A DNA stretch of 64,000 nucleotides from Paraburkholderia sp. LEh10. GTDB taxonomy: Bacteria; Pseudomonadota; Gammaproteobacteria; Burkholderiales; Burkholderiaceae. The position numbers and the translations under genes were made by a program. Positions 62,972 through 64,000 of this stretch are shown here, piece by piece. Under the pieces are notes generated by a model, which did not search any database, was not told where the DNA came from, and was given only the letters and a program-made list of their open reading frames with translations. Within the stretch, counting starts at the first letter, position 1. Every line of letters starts with the position of its first letter. Location of the stretch: contig NZ_JAGIPX010000001.1 of the NCBI RefSeq assembly GCF_017814945.1, positions 1 through 64,000 of the forward strand. Direction: 5' to 3'.

Positions 62972-62992
62972 ATATAGTAGACATGTCAACCG
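62972..62992. repeat. Second copy of the 21-bp element
   Basis: It runs ATATAG-TA-GACAT-G-TCAACCG, contains the palindrome GACATGTC, and ends at the stop codon of the convergent solute-binding-protein gene. It lies 120 bases downstream of the small winged-helix gene. Confidence 0.5.
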
Positions 62993-63868
62993 TTACAGAT
63001 GCAGCCAGTACATGTCGGGAATCGCACGGTCCTCGTCGGACAGGAACGGATTGTCCAGACGGATGATTCTCCGGCCGCTCAGATTCGCGCGCTTCAGCGC
63101 ATTCTGGATATACGGATGCGTGTTGAACAGGTTTAGATACGAGCCGTCGCGCCACGCCGCCGCAAAGCCTCGCGCGATCGTCGCCGCGAGCCTTTCGTGA
63201 TGCGCCGACACATAGAACAGAAAGTCCGAGCGATACGCGAGCAGCAAACGGTTCTCGACGGCCAGGCCCGGCTCCGTCTCCTTGCGCGATTCGACCTCCG
63301 GGTAAGCCTCGATCACGCCGCGCGGAAAATAGTCGACGCGCTTGCCTTCCACCATCTTGAAGATCGTCTCGTACGTCGACGGCGTCTGCACGACGAGGCC
63401 CGCGTTGCGCATGATCTCCGTATCGATCCAGCCGAGCCCCTGCACGCCCGTCATCGAGCGCAGATCGTCGAGCGTTTCGATCCTGTCGAAATCGGGCTGC
63501 CGGTCCTGTCGGATGATGAACACGCGATACCCGATCAGCCCGCGATGAATCGGAATATGCACGACGTTCAGGCCGCGCTCGGCCTGCGCCTCCATGCTCG
63601 TCCAGTGCAGATTGATGGTGGTGCCGTTGGCGAGTTCGGCGAGCGCGCGACCGCGCTCCATCACGACTTCGAGCTGACGCGCCGAGTACGACGCGTTGGC
63701 CGCTTTCATCGCCAGATCGAGCGTCGCGAGCGCGAATGCCGCGTGCACATCCCTGCCCGGCCTGATCTGCGGATAGACGATATCGAAGTGTTCGCCCGGT
63801 GCGGCTCGCGCGGCGAGCGCCGCGCCCGCGGCACTCGCCGCGGCGAATATGAAACGCCTGCGATGCAT
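62993..63868 (-). CDS. Tat-exported periplasmic solute-binding-like protein
   Basis: The 291-residue protein begins MHRRRFIFAAASAAGAALAA, a Tat-type signal. The mature part (HFDIVYPQIRPGRDVHAAFA, later GYRVFIIRQDRQPDFDRIET and LVVQTPSTYETIFKMVEG) looks like a type-2 periplasmic binding fold as in ABC-transporter or sensor proteins. No permease or ATPase gene is adjacent within the window. An alternative TTG lies five codons upstream. Ligand unknown. Confidence 0.7.
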   Translation of the reverse strand: MHRRRFIFAAASAAGAALAARAAPGEHFDIVYPQIRPGRDVHAAFALATLDLAMKAANASYSARQLEVVMERGRALAELANGTTINLHWTSMEAQAERGLNVVHIPIHRGLIGYRVFIIRQDRQPDFDRIETLDDLRSMTGVQGLGWIDTEIMRNAGLVVQTPSTYETIFKMVEGKRVDYFPRGVIEAYPEVESRKETEPGLAVENRLLLAYRSDFLFYVSAHHERLAATIARGFAAAWRDGSYLNLFNTHPYIQNALKRANLSGRRIIRLDNPFLSDEDRAIPDMYWLHL

Positions 63869-64000
63869 AGATGCGTGTGACAAATACAGGAACGACAGGA
63901 ACGTGCGGGGCGCTCGCGCACTGTCGCGCCTGAGCAGATCGTGTCACGGACCGCGCCGGCATCGACATTCGGATAAACCCGCTGACATATTGCGATCGCA

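Noticed and set aside
1..64000. tRNA, rRNA or riboswitch genes
   Set aside because: I looked for CCA-ended cloverleafs near gene borders and for a glycine riboswitch before glyA and creatinase, and saw none; a covariance-model scan would be decisive.

Overview
The window looks like a high-GC beta-proteobacterial replicon, most likely Burkholderiaceae (Paraburkholderia or Caballeronia type). The grounds are the dense LysR, GlxA and IclR regulators, MFS aromatic-acid transporters, PHB-depolymerase-like esterase, OYE and CatA proteins, and many ATGA-overlapping genes. No ribosomal, tRNA or replication gene is visible. The mix of catabolic islands and decayed genes fits an accessory part of a secondary chromosome or megaplasmid. 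Genus and replicon are inferences.

Layout. (1) 1-4.4 kb, minus strand: XapX, YtcJ-like amidohydrolase with an odd Cys/His tail, DoxX, VOC protein, DUF1275 protein and a secreted protein cut by the window edge, with a divergent LysR. (2) 5.5-7.6 kb: isochorismatase-family hydrolase, a second XapX, then a graveyard of antiporter and efflux-pump fragments. (3) 7.6-23.8 kb: an apparent (hetero)aromatic catabolic supercluster. It holds LysR, MFS, a three-heme cytochrome c, the 2Fe-2S and molybdopterin subunits of an isoquinoline-1-oxidoreductase-type hydroxylase, TetR, a VOC protein, a dihydroxypyridine-hydroxylase-like FAD monooxygenase (plus a truncated paralogue), a DUF485/ActP-type symporter pair, a secreted ACMSD-like amidohydrolase, an OYE and a second LysR. 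Shared operator-like motifs link parts of it. (4) 24.4-31.9 kb: a tightly overlapping CoA operon (NDP-forming acyl-CoA synthetase, two enoyl-CoA hydratases, aldehyde dehydrogenase, MFS) with a divergent LysR.

(5) 32-36.1 kb: a scarred zone. A SRAP/YedK remnant, catechol 1,2-dioxygenase, an IS5-family transposase remnant, and a patatin-like phospholipase flanked by ~80-bp direct repeats. (6) 36.1-41.9 kb: IclR with mirrored operators, HMG-CoA-lyase-like enzyme, class III CoA transferase, MFS and an exported amidohydrolase. (7) 43.3-51.9 kb, minus strand: a creatinine/creatine utilisation array (GlxA regulator, creatinase, glyA, creatininase, NCS1 permease, MHS-type MFS, second GlxA regulator). 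Creatinine would go to creatine, then to sarcosine plus urea; GlyA would handle glycine and one-carbon units from sarcosine. Sarcosine oxidase and urease are not in the window.

(8) 52-64 kb: small regulators, lipoproteins and secreted proteins, a Tat-exported tyrosinase, hypothetical genes, a 10-copy heptanucleotide repeat, a PHB-depolymerase-like lipoprotein esterase, a frameshifted NRAMP-like transporter, a truncated CDF transporter, a small winged-helix protein flanked by repeated 21-bp elements, and a Tat-exported solute-binding protein. Functional assignments rest on residues and motifs read directly; substrates are inferred except for the creatinine genes and CatA, where the full catalytic sets are visible.
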